Part shown: positions 26,547 through 36,464 of the stretch, piece after piece
Position numbering within the stretch: position 1 is the stretch's first letter
Layout: every line of letters begins with the position of its first letter
DNA from: Microbacterium lacus
Lineage (GTDB): Bacteria; Actinomycetota; Actinomycetes; Actinomycetales; Microbacteriaceae
Direction: 5' to 3'
Assembly (NCBI RefSeq): GCF_039531105.1
Contig: NZ_BAAAPK010000001.1
Coordinates: 1,922,001-1,986,000 of the forward strand
Length of the DNA stretch: 64,000 bases
Made by a program: the position numbers and the translations under genes
The notes under the pieces: generated by a model
Told to the model about the DNA's origin: nothing
Seen by the model: the letters and a program-made list of their open reading frames with translations, nothing else
Databases searched by the model: none

Positions 26547-28397
26547 CTACTTCTTGTCCTTGCCTTCGACATCCCCGGACAGCGCGGCGATGAACGCCTC
26601 CTGGGGGACTTCGACGCGACCGACCATCTTCATGCGCTTCTTGCCCTCCTTCTGCTTCTCCAGGAGCTTGCGCTTGCGCGTGATGTCTCCGCCGTAGCAC
26701 TTCGCCAGGACATCCTTGCGGATAGCCCTGATGTTTTCGCGTGCGATGATGCGCGCGCCGATCGCCGCCTGGATCGGCACCTCGAACTGCTGCCGCGGAA
26801 TGAGCTTGCGCAGCCGCTCGGTCATGAGCGTGCCGTACGCGTACGCCTTGTCCCGGTGCACGATCGAGCTGAACGCGTCGACCTTCTCCCCTTGCAGGAG
26901 GATGTCGACCTTGACCAGGTCGGCTGTCTGCGACCCCGCGGGTTCGTAGTCCAGGCTCGCGTAGCCCTGTGTCTTGGACTTGAGCTGGTCGAAGAAGTCG
27001 AACACGATCTCGCCGAGCGGCATGTTGTAGCGCAGCTCGACGCGATCCTCGCTGAGGTAGTCCATTCCGAGGAGCGACCCGCGGCGGGCCTGGCAGAGCT
27101 CCATGACGGTGCCGACATAGTCCTTCGGCAGCAGGATGCCGACCTTCACGACCGGCTCGTACACCTCGGCGACGCGCCCGTCGGGGTATTCGCTCGGGTT
27201 CGTGACCACCACGGTCTCGCCCGTGTCGGTGTGCACTTCGTACGTCACAGAAGGAGCCGTCGTGATGAGGTCGAGGTCGAACTCGCGCGCGAGACGCTCG
27301 GTGATGATCTCGAGGTGCAGCAGACCCAGGAATCCGCAGCGGAAGCCGAAGCCGAGCGCGACGGAGGTCTCGGGTTCGTACTGGAGGGACGCGTCGGAAA
27401 GCTTGAGCTTGTCCAGCGCCTCTCGCAGGAGGGCGTAGTCGGAGCCGTCGATGGGGTAGATCCCCGAGAAGACCATCGGCTTCGGGTCGGTGTACCCGGC
27501 GAGGGCCGTCGTCGCGGGCTTGCGCTGGTTCGTGATCGTGTCGCCGACCTTGGACTGGCGGACGTCCTTCACACCGGTGATCAGGTACCCCACCTCGCCC
27601 ACGCCGAGCCCCTTCGTCGGGACCGGCTCGGGGCTGGACACCCCGATCTCGAGGAGCTCGTGCGTCGCGCGGGTCGACATCATCTGAATCCGCTCACGCG
27701 GCTCGAGCTTGCCGTCGACCATCCGGACGTACGTGACGACGCCGCGGTAGGAGTCGTACACGGAGTCGAAGATCATGGCCCGCGCCGGGGCGTCCGCGTC
27801 ACCCTTCGGGGCGGGGATCTGCCCGACGATGAGGTCGAGCAGGCTCTCGACGCCCATGCCCGTCTTGCCGCTGACCCGGAGGACGTCCTCAGGATCGCCG
27901 CCGATCAGGCCCGCGAGTTCGGCCGCGTACTTCTCCGGATCGGCGGCCGGGAGATCGATCTTGTTGAGCACCGGGATGATGTGCAGATCGTTCTCGAGCG
28001 CCAGGTAGAGGTTCGCGAGCGTCTGAGCCTCGATGCCCTGCGCGGCGTCCACGAGCAGGATCGCCCCCTCGCACGCCGCGAGCGAGCGGCTCACCTCGTA
28101 CGTGAAGTCGACGTGACCCGGGGTGTCGATCATGTTGAGCGCGTACGTCTCACCGTCGAGCTGCCACGGCATGCGCACCGCCTGGCTCTTGATCGTGATG
28201 CCGCGCTCGCGCTCGATGTCCATCCGGTCGAGGTACTGCGCGCGCATGTCGCGATCGGCGACCACGCCGGTGATCTGCAGCATCCGATCGGCGAGCGTGG
28301 ACTTGCCGTGGTCGATGTGGGCGATGATGCAGAAGTTGCGGATCAGCTCGGGCGGGGTCGCCGACGGCTGGAGGGGCTTCAAGGCGCGCGGTGACAT
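26547..28397 (-). CDS. lepA: Elongation factor 4 (LepA)
   Basis: This ribosome-dependent GTPase acts in ribosome maturation and translation under stress. The 616 residues have G1 AHIDHGKS at 26-33, [21 protein letters not shown], the EF-G-like domains III and V and the LepA-specific C-terminal domain. ATG 28397 has a -10 TAGAAT with 9 nt between, so any 5' leader would be only 2-3 nt. It heads a lepA-DUF1990-hemW operon and is divergent from the hydrolase, whose own -10 is 9 nt away. Confidence 0.97.
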   Translation of the reverse strand: MSPRALKPLQPSATPPELIRNFCIIAHIDHGKSTLADRMLQITGVVADRDMRAQYLDRMDIERERGITIKSQAVRMPWQLDGETYALNMIDTPGHVDFTYEVSRSLAACEGAILLVDAAQGIEAQTLANLYLALENDLHIIPVLNKIDLPAADPEKYAAELAGLIGGDPEDVLRVSGKTGMGVESLLDLIVGQIPAPKGDADAPARAMIFDSVYDSYRGVVTYVRMVDGKLEPRERIQMMSTRATHELLEIGVSSPEPVPTKGLGVGEVGYLITGVKDVRQSKVGDTITNQRKPATTALAGYTDPKPMVFSGIYPIDGSDYALLREALDKLKLSDASLQYEPETSVALGFGFRCGFLGLLHLEIITERLAREFDLDLITTAPSVTYEVHTDTGETVVVTNPSEYPDGRVAEVYEPVVKVGILLPKDYVGTVMELCQARRGSLLGMDYLSEDRVELRYNMPLGEIVFDFFDQLKSKTQGYASLDYEPAGSQTADLVKVDILLQGEKVDAFSSIVHRDKAYAYGTLMTERLRKLIPRQQFEVPIQAAIGARIIARENIRAIRKDVLAKCYGGDITRKRKLLEKQKEGKKRMKMVGRVEVPQEAFIAALSGDVEGKDKK

Positions 28398-28406
28398 ATC
28401 CGGTCG

Positions 28407-28412
28407 ATTCTA
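28407..28412 (-). promoter_or_regulatory. -10 element of the lepA operon
   Basis: TAGAAT on the minus strand lies 9 nt before ATG 28397; nearly leaderless. Confidence 0.5.
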
Positions 28413-28420
28413 CCGGCCCG

Positions 28421-28426
28421 TATCCT
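28421..28426 (+). promoter_or_regulatory. -10 element, leaderless start of the alpha/beta hydrolase
   Basis: TATCCT, 6 nt, then ATG 28433. It is back-to-back with the lepA promoter in a 35-bp intergenic region. Confidence 0.5.
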
Positions 28427-28432
28427 GGACCG

Positions 28433-29176
28433 ATGGCTGTGCAGGTCGTGCTCGTGCACGGAATCCGCACGTCCGCCACCATGTGGCGTTCGCAGGTCGT
28501 CTCTCTGCGGGAACGCGGGGTCTGCGCCGTCGCTGTCGATCTGCCGGGCCACGGAGCGCGCATGGCCGAGCGGTTCACCCTCGCCGGGGCATTCGCGACG
28601 ATCGACGACGCGGTGCGGGATGCCGCCTCCCGCGGTCCCGTCCTCCTGGTCGGGCACTCGATGGGCGGGCTGCTGTGCACCGAGTACGTCGGGGCCGAGG
28701 AGCCGCCGCCGGTCGCGGGGTTCGTCGCCGCATCATGCACGTCGCTGCCGCGCGGGGTCGCGCTGAGCGCCTACCGCGCGCTGGCACGCGGATTCGACGC
28801 GCTGCCCGATCGCGGGATGTGGCTCACGAACCGCATGCTCGACCGCATCCTTCCCGCGCACACGCGCGACGATTTCGGCGCTGGAGGCTACGCGCTGGAT
28901 ACGCAGGACGTCGCCCTGAGCAGTCTCTCGGCACTGGACCTCCTGGCTGCTGTGCAGCGCATCCGCGTCCCGCTGTGGTTCGTGAACGGCCAGTACGATC
29001 AGCTGCGGGTGAACGAACGACTCTTCCTGCGGCTGGCGCCGCACGCCGAACTCGTGGTCGTCCCGCGCACGACCCATCACGTCACCGTGATGCGGCCGGA
29101 GGTCTTCACCGCCGTGTTGAACCTCGCCGTCCGGACGCTCGAGCGGCGCGAGTCAGAGGTGGCTTCCCCGACCTGA
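28433..29176 (+). CDS. Alpha/beta-fold hydrolase
   Basis: This 247-residue soluble hydrolase has the oxyanion HG at 9-10, the nucleophile elbow GHSMGG with S76, D189 in GQYDQLRV and H215 or H216 in TTHHVTVM, a complete catalytic triad. The substrate is not predictable; small esters, lactones or acyl compounds are usual for this group. ATG 28433 is used because TATCCT lies 6 nt upstream. Its stop is 113 nt before rpsT, which has its own promoter. Confidence 0.88.
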   Translation: MAVQVVLVHGIRTSATMWRSQVVSLRERGVCAVAVDLPGHGARMAERFTLAGAFATIDDAVRDAASRGPVLLVGHSMGGLLCTEYVGAEEPPPVAGFVAASCTSLPRGVALSAYRALARGFDALPDRGMWLTNRMLDRILPAHTRDDFGAGGYALDTQDVALSSLSALDLLAAVQRIRVPLWFVNGQYDQLRVNERLFLRLAPHAELVVVPRTTHHVTVMRPEVFTAVLNLAVRTLERRESEVASPT

Positions 29177-29182
29177 TAGACT
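29177..29182 (+). promoter_or_regulatory. -10 element of rpsT
   Basis: TAGACT directly follows the hydrolase stop and lies about 108 nt before the rpsT start, leaving an unusually long leader of about 100 nt in which S20 might regulate its own synthesis. Confidence 0.45.
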
Positions 29183-29289
29183 CGGTGATTGGCTTGCGTG
29201 TGGGGCGACCCTCACGACCGCCGAACGACAGCCCTCTTCTGTCGGCCGGCACTCACCGAATCCTTCGAAACGAAAGACCGACGACAAAC

Positions 29290-29550
29290 GTGGCAAACAT
29301 CAAGTCGCAGATCAAGCGCAACAAGACCAACGAGAAGGCGCACGAGCGCAACAAGGCCGTGAAGAGCGAGCTGCGCACGGAGGTGCGTCGCACCCGCGAG
29401 GCCGTCGCTGCCGGCGACAAGGCCGCCGCTGAGAAGGCACTCGTCCGCGCGACGAAGAAGCTGGACAAGGCCGCGAGCAAGGGCGTCATCCACGCCAACC
29501 AGGCCGCGAACCGCAAGTCGGCGATCGCCAAGCAGGTCGCGGCGCTCTGA
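29290..29550 (+). CDS. rpsT: 30S ribosomal protein S20
   Basis: This 86-residue, very basic helical protein binds 16S rRNA near the base of the small subunit. The N-terminus [20 protein letters not shown] and the Ala/Lys-rich three-helix composition are diagnostic. It starts with GTG. It is monocistronic, with its own promoter and a strong hairpin terminator downstream. Confidence 0.97.
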   Translation: MANIKSQIKRNKTNEKAHERNKAVKSELRTEVRRTREAVAAGDKAAAEKALVRATKKLDKAASKGVIHANQAANRKSAIAKQVAAL

Positions 29551-29575
29551 GCGCCCGACCGACACCGGTCATCGC

Positions 29576-29609
29576 ACGAAGGCCCGTCCCCCCGGGGACG
29601 GGCCTTCGT
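29576..29609. terminator. Hairpin terminator after rpsT
   Basis: A near-perfect stem of 15-16 bp (29576-29591 with 29594-29609) with a minimal loop separates the convergent rpsT and holA. It has no long U tract but is GC-rich and very stable. Confidence 0.8.
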
Positions 29610-29636
29610 CGTCTGTCGGGCTCGGCCGAGCGTGGG

Positions 29637-30677
29637 TCAGGCGCTGCCGAACGGCGCCCGGGTCGCGATGATCGTGATGAGACGCTCGATCGCGAAGACG
29701 CTGTCCCGTGAACCGCCCTTGACATCGACGTCCGCCTGCGCGGCGGCCTGGATCGCCATGCCGAGCGTCGCATCGCTCCAGCCGGAAAGATCGCGTCGCG
29801 CCCGATCGACCTGCCAGTCCTTCAGGCCGAGCCGGGCGGCCAGCGCGGCAGCGGGTTCACGGTGACCGGCCACCCGCGCCATCGTGCGGAGCTTGGAAGC
29901 GATCGCGGCGACCAGAGGAACGGGATCGGCCCCCGAGGCGAGGGCGTGGCGCAGTGCCACGAGCGCTTCGCCGTAGCGACCGGCGATCGCGGTGTCGGCG
30001 ACCGCGAACGCCGATGTCTCGACCCGTCCGCCGTAGTAGCGCTCGACGATGTCTTCGGTCACGTCGCCGGGCACGTCGGCGATCAGCTGCTGGCACGCGG
30101 CGGCGAGCTCGGTGAGGTCGTCGGCGAACGCGGAGACGAGCGTGCGCAGAGCCATCGGTGCGATGCGCTTGCGCGCCGATGTGAACTCGCCCGCGGCGAA
30201 GTCGAAGCGGTCGGAGTCGCGCTTGATGGCGGGGCACGCGATCTCGATGCCGCCGCCTTCGCCGGCACGGATCGCATCGAGCAGCTTCTTGCCGCGGACG
30301 GTGGCACCCGTGTGTCGGAGGACGACGGTCGCCCCCTCCTGGGGCAGGGCGAGGTACGACAGCGCTTCGGACAGGAAGGAGTCGGAGCACTTCTCCACCC
30401 CGCTCACCCGGACCAGACGCGGCTCTCCGAACAAGGACGGTGAGCTCACGGCGAGCAGAGTCCCGGCGGCATAGTCGTCGGCGCGGACGTCGGTGACCTC
30501 GAGGCTGGGGTCTTCCGCACGCAGATACTCGCGGATGCCCGAGGTCGCCCGCTCTGCGCACACGTCTTCTGGGCCGCTCACGAGCACGATCGGCGCCGGT
30601 TGCGGAGCACGCCACGAGATCTGCGGGATGACGCTCTTCGCGCGCGTTGCCGGTGCCCGTCGCGCGCTGGTGGCCAT
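29637..30677 (-). CDS. holA: DNA polymerase III delta subunit
   Basis: This clamp-loader subunit of 346 residues opens the beta clamp. It has an AAA+-like fold without a functional P loop (PIVLVSGPEDVCAERA) and C-terminal motifs DPVPLVAAIASKLR and GLKDWQVDRARRDL typical of HolA. It follows comEC but has its own -10 TAGGCT 6 nt before the ATG, overlapping the comEC stop codon, so it can be expressed without the competence genes. The comEA-comEC-holA order, with rpsT convergent, is widespread in Gram-positive bacteria. Confidence 0.92.
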   Translation of the reverse strand: MATSARRAPATRAKSVIPQISWRAPQPAPIVLVSGPEDVCAERATSGIREYLRAEDPSLEVTDVRADDYAAGTLLAVSSPSLFGEPRLVRVSGVEKCSDSFLSEALSYLALPQEGATVVLRHTGATVRGKKLLDAIRAGEGGGIEIACPAIKRDSDRFDFAAGEFTSARKRIAPMALRTLVSAFADDLTELAAACQQLIADVPGDVTEDIVERYYGGRVETSAFAVADTAIAGRYGEALVALRHALASGADPVPLVAAIASKLRTMARVAGHREPAAALAARLGLKDWQVDRARRDLSGWSDATLGMAIQAAAQADVDVKGGSRDSVFAIERLITIIATRAPFGSA

Positions 30678-30683
30678 GACTCC

Positions 30684-30689
30684 AGCCTA
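30684..30689 (-). promoter_or_regulatory. -10 element, leaderless start of holA, overlapping the comEC stop
   Basis: TAGGCT on the minus strand, 6 nt, then ATG 30677. Its first three bases are the TAG stop codon of comEC. Confidence 0.5.
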
Positions 30690-33080
30690 GCGAGCGGGTG
30701 CGACGTCCTCGGCGCGCTCGCGCCACAGCACCACCCCGCTCCCCTCCCTCCAGAGCGCCACGATGCCCGCGCGATCCGTCCGGGCGATCCGTGTGCCGAG
30801 GCCGCGCAGGATCGTGAGGATCTCGGCACGCGGGTGCCCGTACGTGTTGTCCGCGCCCACCGAGATCACCGCGACGCGGGGCCGGAGGAGTTCGTACAGC
30901 TCGGGGTCCTGATCGGCGCTGCCGTGGTGGGCGACCTTCACGAGGTCGTACGGCGGCGCGAGCGCGCCGGAGTGCACCAGTGCGCTCTGCGGCGCGCGCG
31001 AGAGATCTCCGAGGAAGACGGATGCCGGCATCCCGCCGCCCGTGACCTCGACCACGACGCTCACGTCGTTCCCCGGAGGAAAGGCCCGCGTTCCGGCCGG
31101 CGGCCACAGGATCCGCCACCGCGCCGCACCCAGGATGCCGCTCTGACCCGCGTGGCCCGCCACGATCCGTGAGCCGGCGCGTTCGAGATCGCGAAGGGCA
31201 CGAGCGGCGTCCGGCGTGCCGACGACCCCGTGCAGGGTCGTGTCGACGCGACCGACGACGGCGGCGACACCGCCGGCGTGATCGAGGTCGAAATGAGTGA
31301 GGACGAGCAGATCGATCCGGCCGATCCCGGCGCGCGCGAGGCACTCCTCCAGCAGCGCCGGATCCGGCCCGGTGTCGATGAGCGCCACCGCACCCGCCGA
31401 GCGCACCATGACCGCATCTCCCTGGCCGATGTCGCACGCCAGGACGCTCCAGCCGGCAGGGAGGGTGAATCGACCGGCGACGCCGTCGAGCGCGGCACCG
31501 CCGGCTACGATGCCGACGGTGAGCGCGAGGACGATCGCCGCAGCGCCGCGGGCGATCCGGACACGCGGCAGCCGGCGACAGCGGGGCGGGCGTGACGCGC
31601 GCGGCGCCACCACGACGAGAAGTCCGATCGACACGCTCACCGCGGCGAGGGTCAGGACGCCCAGTGGCCCGTCGAGCCAGGGCAGTTGTCCGCCGGGTAG
31701 GCGGCTGAAGACCTCGGCTGTGGCGGCGATCCACGCGGCGGGGAGCCAGGCGATCGCGGTCAGCCCCGCCTGGAGGATCGGGATCGGAGCCGCAAGGCAC
31801 GCAGCGAGACCGATGATCGTCGCCACGGGCGCTGCCGGTGCGGCGAGGAGGTTCGCGGCGACGCCGTACAGCGGCACGGTAGGCGCGATGACCACGAGCA
31901 GGGGGCCGCAGGCCAGCTGTGCCGCCAGCGGGACCGACAGCGCGAGAGCGAGCGATCGCGGCAGGAGCCTGCTCATCCCGTGAGCCAGTGGTCGTGCCCA
32001 CAGCAGCAGCGACGCCGTGGCGACGGTGGACAGTGCGAAACCGAGCGACGACGCCAGCCACGGATCCGCCGCCAGCAGCACGGTCACCGCCACGCTCAGC
32101 ACCGCGATCCCTGCGGACGTGCGCCCGAGCATCAGGGCGAGCATCGCGATCAACGCCATCGCCCCCGCGCGGACGACGCTCGGCTCGGGGGTGACCAGCA
32201 GGACGAATCCCGTGAGCGCGACGATGCCGCCGATCACCCGCGCGCGCCGCGAACCGCCGAGCATCGCGACGAGGAGGAAGGCGATGCCGACGACGATCGC
32301 GCAGTTGGCCCCGGAGACCGCGGTCAGGTGAGAGAGCGAGGACGCCTTCATCGCCGCGTCCAGATCGGGCCCGACCGCCGATGTGTCCCCCACCGCGAGG
32401 CCGGCGATGAGTCCCGCGCCGGGTTCGGGGAGACCTGCGGACGCGTGTGCGAGTCCGCGTCGCAGGTCTCCGGCGACCGCGAGCGGGCCCGCCGGGCCGT
32501 CGCGCACCACCACGCCGCGGGTCGCGCTCACGAGAAGGACCGCCCGGGACCCGACCGGCGCGCGGCGGGCGGTGCCGCTCGCCTCGACGACGGCACCGAC
32601 ATCGAGTCGCTCCGCGGTATCGACGAGGTCCGGGCGCACGCGGATCGAGACATCGATGCGGACGGGCTTACTGTCCCGTCCCGTGGAGAGCCGCGTGGCG
32701 ACCGCATCGAACTCCCACTCCCCCGATGCGCGCCGTTCGATCTTCCCTGTGACCTCGGCCCGCATCACCAGCGCGCGGCCGCCCTCGAGGCCGAACCGCT
32801 CCGCCGCCACGCGCGGGGGCTGTGCGATCGCGACGTGGGAGGCGACGACGGCAGCCCCGACAAGACTCAGGATCAGGATCGTCCACAGCCTCGCTCGTCC
32901 CGCCCGCGGCGAACGGCGCGCGTACCGCCGGGCCGTGTGGACGCCGAGCGTACCGATCGCGGACGCCCACAGGACCAGTGCCACGACCGGGGACGCCGAC
33001 GGCAGCAGGGTCACCAGCAGCGCCGCCGCCCATGCGCCGGCGGCGACCGGGACCAGGCGCAGGCCCACCGGTCTGCTCAC
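30687..33080 (-). CDS. comEC: ComEC/Rec2-type DNA uptake channel protein
   Basis: This large integral membrane protein (797 residues) is thought to form the channel that imports single-stranded DNA during transformation. It has an N-terminal membrane region, a soluble OB-like domain, the Competence domain with many membrane helices (about 220-530) and a C-terminal metallo-beta-lactamase-like domain with LTHFDLDHAGG and HHGSAD. The GTG overlaps the comEA stop by 4 nt. The frame upstream of 33080 lies within comEA and was not used. The gene contains a 14-bp palindrome made of two face-to-face copies of the GGATGCC heptamer at 31020-31033. Confidence 0.9.
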   Translation of the reverse strand: MSRPVGLRLVPVAAGAWAAALLVTLLPSASPVVALVLWASAIGTLGVHTARRYARRSPRAGRARLWTILILSLVGAAVVASHVAIAQPPRVAAERFGLEGGRALVMRAEVTGKIERRASGEWEFDAVATRLSTGRDSKPVRIDVSIRVRPDLVDTAERLDVGAVVEASGTARRAPVGSRAVLLVSATRGVVVRDGPAGPLAVAGDLRRGLAHASAGLPEPGAGLIAGLAVGDTSAVGPDLDAAMKASSLSHLTAVSGANCAIVVGIAFLLVAMLGGSRRARVIGGIVALTGFVLLVTPEPSVVRAGAMALIAMLALMLGRTSAGIAVLSVAVTVLLAADPWLASSLGFALSTVATASLLLWARPLAHGMSRLLPRSLALALSVPLAAQLACGPLLVVIAPTVPLYGVAANLLAAPAAPVATIIGLAACLAAPIPILQAGLTAIAWLPAAWIAATAEVFSRLPGGQLPWLDGPLGVLTLAAVSVSIGLLVVVAPRASRPPRCRRLPRVRIARGAAAIVLALTVGIVAGGAALDGVAGRFTLPAGWSVLACDIGQGDAVMVRSAGAVALIDTGPDPALLEECLARAGIGRIDLLVLTHFDLDHAGGVAAVVGRVDTTLHGVVGTPDAARALRDLERAGSRIVAGHAGQSGILGAARWRILWPPAGTRAFPPGNDVSVVVEVTGGGMPASVFLGDLSRAPQSALVHSGALAPPYDLVKVAHHGSADQDPELYELLRPRVAVISVGADNTYGHPRAEILTILRGLGTRIARTDRAGIVALWREGSGVVLWRERAEDVAPAR

Positions 33081-33709
33081 ACCGTCACCGCGTCGCGCAA
33101 CGCGTCGAGCATCTTCTCGCCGATGCCGGGAACCGCCAGCAGATCCTCCACGCTTGTGAACCGCCCGTTGGATTCGCGCCATTCGATGATCCGCTCGGCC
33201 AGGGCGGGCCCGATGCGCGGGAGGGTGTCCAGCGCCGCCGCGTCGGCGGTGTTCAGGTTGACCCTCCCGTCCCCTGCGGGTCGGGCCGTCGTCGAGGGCG
33301 GTGCGCCCCCCACGACCGCGACGACGACCTGCTCGCCGTCGCTGAGCGGGCGGGCGAGGTTCACCGCGGACTCATCAGCCTCGGCGGTGAACCCGCCGGC
33401 GGCGGCGATCGCGTCGACCACGCGGGCGCCGTCGTCGAGGACGTACAGCCCGGGTGCGGCGACCGCGCCGGAGACATGGACGAAGACGGATGCCGGCCGA
33501 CCGGCATCCGCGGGGGCGTCGCCGTCGATCGTGACCGACCCGCTGCCGCTCTCGACCGGAACGGCTTCGATCGGCGCCAGGGCGCCGCGGACGACACCGA
33601 TCCCGACGGTCACCGTGAGCGCGACGAGCACGACGACGACCGCCGCACCCAGGCCCAGCCGGGCACGGGGACTTCGGGCGTCGCCGCGTGCACTCTCGTC
33701 CGCCGACAC
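33077..33709 (-). CDS. comEA: ComEA family DNA-binding protein
   Basis: This membrane-anchored DNA receptor of 210 residues has one transmembrane helix at about 17-44, an SLBB-type domain (VFVHVSGAVAAPGLYVL at about 110-126) and a C-terminal pair of helix-hairpin-helix motifs (VNLNTADAAALDTLPRIGPA and VEDLLAVPGIGEKMLDAL). It holds double-stranded DNA on the outside of the membrane and passes it to ComEC. GTG 33709 has TAGCTT 7 nt upstream, suggesting leaderless expression of the comEA-comEC operon. Confidence 0.92.
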   Translation of the reverse strand: MSADESARGDARSPRARLGLGAAVVVVLVALTVTVGIGVVRGALAPIEAVPVESGSGSVTIDGDAPADAGRPASVFVHVSGAVAAPGLYVLDDGARVVDAIAAAGGFTAEADESAVNLARPLSDGEQVVVAVVGGAPPSTTARPAGDGRVNLNTADAAALDTLPRIGPALAERIIEWRESNGRFTSVEDLLAVPGIGEKMLDALRDAVTV

Positions 33710-33716
33710 CCTGCCG

Positions 33717-33722
33717 AAGCTA
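33717..33722 (-). promoter_or_regulatory. -10 element, leaderless start of comEA-comEC
   Basis: TAGCTT on the minus strand, 7 nt, then GTG 33709. Confidence 0.45.
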
Positions 33723-33805
33723 GGTCACCGCCGGGCCGGTGGGGTGCCCGAGGGTCGAGTCGGTGGACAGCTGTGATCGACCGCGCCCTGGGGAGGAGCG
33801 CCGCG

Positions 33806-36394
33806 TCAGTTCGTGCTGAAGCTCACGACCTTGGGCGGACGGACGACCGTGCGCGTGATCTCCCGTCCGGCCAATGCCCGCTGAACGCGCGCGTCGGCGC
33901 GGGCGAGAGCCTCGAGATCCTTCGCATCGATGCGGGCGGAGACCTCGAGCGTCGCCCGCACCTTGCCGTCGATCTGCACGACCGCGGTCACGGTGTCCTC
34001 GACGAGCAGGGTCGGGTCGGGTGCGCGCCATGGCACGAGGCCGACGAACGGCTCGTACCCGAGCGTCTCCCACATCTCCTCCGCGGTGTGCGGCGCGAAC
34101 AGGTCCAGGACCATCGCCGTCACCTCGGCCGCCTCGCGCACCGCCGGGTCGGCCTTGCCCGGACCGCTGTCGATCGCCTTCCGGGTCGCGTTGACGAGTT
34201 CCATGAGGCGGGCGACCACGACGTTGAACTTCGTCTGCTCGACGAGGGACGGAGCATCGGCGAGGAGGCGGTGCGTGACCCGCCGCAGGGACTCGTCTCC
34301 CTCGGCCCACACGACGTCGGGGTCGCTCTGCACGTCGTGGGCTACCCGCCACGCCCGCGCGAGGAACTTCTGCGCGCCGGTGGTGGAGACGTCCTCCCAG
34401 TTGATGTCGTCCTCGACGGGTCCGGCGAACGCGATCGCCGTGCGGACGGCGTCCGCGCCCGGCTCGCGCATGCTCGCCGAGAACTCGACGAGGTTCCCCT
34501 TGCTCTTGGACATCTTCGACCCGCCGAGCAGCACCATGCCCTGGTTGACCAGGCTGGAGAAGGGCTCGGTGAAATCGACCAGCCCGGCGTCGAAGAGGAC
34601 CTTCGTGATGAAGCGCGCATAAAGCAGGTGCAGGATCGCGTGCTCCACGCCGCCGATGTAGGAATCCACCGGTGCCCACTTCGCGGCCTCCGCGGTCGAG
34701 AACGCCTCGTCCGCGTCGTTCGGCGTCAGGAAGCGCAGGAAGTACCACGAGCTGTCCACGAAGGTGTCCATCGTGTCCGCGTCGCGCAGCGCCGGCTCAC
34801 CCGTCTCGGGATCCGTCGTGGTCATCCACTCCGTCGCGCCGCCGAGCGGCGACGTCCCCTTCGGCGTCAGATCCAGCCCCTCGGCATCCGGCAGCGTCAG
34901 CGGCAGCTGATCGGCGGGGACGGGCACGATCCGCCCGTCCTGCGTGTGGATCATCGGGATGGGCGTGCCCCAGAATCGCTGGCGCGAGATGAGCCAGTCC
35001 CGGAGGCGGTAGGACTTCGACGCGCGTCCGGTTCCCGCGGCGGCGAGCTCTTCGGTGATGCGCGCGATCGCGTGGCGCTTGGAGAGCCCGTCCAGCGACC
35101 CGGAGTTGATCATGCGACCGTCGCCGGTCAGCGCGATCCCGGTGCGGGCCGGATCGATGTCGGCCAGCGACTCCTCCAGAGCGCTCTCGGACGGCTCCCC
35201 GTTCTCGTCGAGCTCGATCACGGGGATCGCGCCGGTGATCGGAGCGGTCGTGTCGACCACGACCTTGATGGGCAGATCGAAGGCGCGCGCGAAATCGAGA
35301 TCGCGCTGATCGTGCGCGGGCACGGCCATCACGGCGCCGTGGCCGTAGTCGGCCAAGACGTAGTCGGCGGCCCAGATGGGCAGCCGCTCGCCGTTGATCG
35401 GGTTGATCGCCCACCGCTCCAGGAACACCCCGGTCTTCGGTCGGTCGGTGCTCTGTCGCTCGATCTCGCTCGAGCGCCCGACGTTGGTGAGGTAGTCCTG
35501 GAAGCGCATGCGCACCTCGGCCGACGAGCCGGAGGCCAACTCCGCAGCGAGATCGCTGTCCGGCGCGACGACCATGAAGGTCGCCCCGTGCAGGGTGTCC
35601 GGCCGCGTGGAGAAGACCGTGACCTTCTCGGGGTGCCCTTCGATCTCGAAGTCGATGTCGGCGCCGACCGAACGGCCGATCCAGTTGCGCTGCATCCGGA
35701 TGACCTTCTGCGGCCAGAATCCTTCCAGCTGGTTCAGGTCGTCCAGCAGACGGTCGGCGTAATCGGTGATCTTGAAGTACCACTGAGTGAGCTTCTTCTT
35801 CACGACCTCCGCGCCGCACCGCTCGCAGTGACCGTCCACGACCTGCTCGTTCGCGAGCACCGTCTGGTCGTTCGGGCACCAGTTGACCGGGCTCTCCTTG
35901 CGGTATGCCAGCCCCCGTTCGTACAGCAGCTGGAACAGCCACTGGTTCCACCGGTAGTACTCGGGGTCGCTCGTGTGCAGGATCCGCGACCAGTCGTAGG
36001 ACGAGCCGTACTCGCGGAAGCTCCTCTTGTGCTGCTCGATGTTCGCGTACGTCCACTCGCGCGGGTCTGCACCGCGCTGGATCGCGGCGTTCTCGGCCGG
36101 AAGGCCGAACGAGTCCCATCCGATCGGGTTCAGGACGTTGTAGCCGCGGTGGCGCCAGAAGCGCGCCACGACGTCGACGTACGCGTAGTTCTCGGCGTGC
36201 CCCATGTGCAGGTCGCCCGAAGGGTAGGGGAACATGCCGAGCACGTACTTGCGCGGCCGTGAGTCCCCGGTGCCGCCGGCGCGGAACGGGTCGGACTCCG
36301 CCCAGCGCGCCTGCCACTTCTGCTGGATCGCGTACGCATCGTATCCGCCCCCGTCTGCGGGCGCGGTGGTGTCGGGCGGAGGGGTCTGGGACAC
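33806..36394 (-). CDS. leuS: Leucyl-tRNA synthetase
   Basis: This class I synthetase of 862 residues has the HIGH motif as HMGH at 63-66, a large CP1 editing domain and KMSKS in [11 protein letters not shown] near residue 630. It starts with GTG 36394. No convincing Shine-Dalgarno sequence precedes it; a -10 TAGCCT lies about 52 nt upstream, so there is a short leader. It is a single gene between comEA and pabB. No T-box or leader peptide is seen here. Confidence 0.97.
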   Translation of the reverse strand: MSQTPPPDTTAPADGGGYDAYAIQQKWQARWAESDPFRAGGTGDSRPRKYVLGMFPYPSGDLHMGHAENYAYVDVVARFWRHRGYNVLNPIGWDSFGLPAENAAIQRGADPREWTYANIEQHKRSFREYGSSYDWSRILHTSDPEYYRWNQWLFQLLYERGLAYRKESPVNWCPNDQTVLANEQVVDGHCERCGAEVVKKKLTQWYFKITDYADRLLDDLNQLEGFWPQKVIRMQRNWIGRSVGADIDFEIEGHPEKVTVFSTRPDTLHGATFMVVAPDSDLAAELASGSSAEVRMRFQDYLTNVGRSSEIERQSTDRPKTGVFLERWAINPINGERLPIWAADYVLADYGHGAVMAVPAHDQRDLDFARAFDLPIKVVVDTTAPITGAIPVIELDENGEPSESALEESLADIDPARTGIALTGDGRMINSGSLDGLSKRHAIARITEELAAAGTGRASKSYRLRDWLISRQRFWGTPIPMIHTQDGRIVPVPADQLPLTLPDAEGLDLTPKGTSPLGGATEWMTTTDPETGEPALRDADTMDTFVDSSWYFLRFLTPNDADEAFSTAEAAKWAPVDSYIGGVEHAILHLLYARFITKVLFDAGLVDFTEPFSSLVNQGMVLLGGSKMSKSKGNLVEFSASMREPGADAVRTAIAFAGPVEDDINWEDVSTTGAQKFLARAWRVAHDVQSDPDVVWAEGDESLRRVTHRLLADAPSLVEQTKFNVVVARLMELVNATRKAIDSGPGKADPAVREAAEVTAMVLDLFAPHTAEEMWETLGYEPFVGLVPWRAPDPTLLVEDTVTAVVQIDGKVRATLEVSARIDAKDLEALARADARVQRALAGREITRTVVRPPKVVSFSTN

Positions 36395-36445
36395 GGAGCG
36401 GAAACCAATCGTGGAAAGGAAGTTCTGGCGCGGAGCGCGTCTTCC

Positions 36446-36451
36446 AGGCTA
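36446..36451 (-). promoter_or_regulatory. -10 element of leuS
   Basis: TAGCCT on the minus strand predicts a 5' leader of about 45 nt before GTG 36394. Confidence 0.35.
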
Positions 36452-36464
36452 CCGGACCGTCGCC

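Noticed and set aside
30687..31500. Separate metallo-beta-lactamase gene in the 3' part of comEC
   Set aside because: The LTHFDLDHAGG domain is in frame with the membrane part and is the normal C-terminal domain of ComEC.
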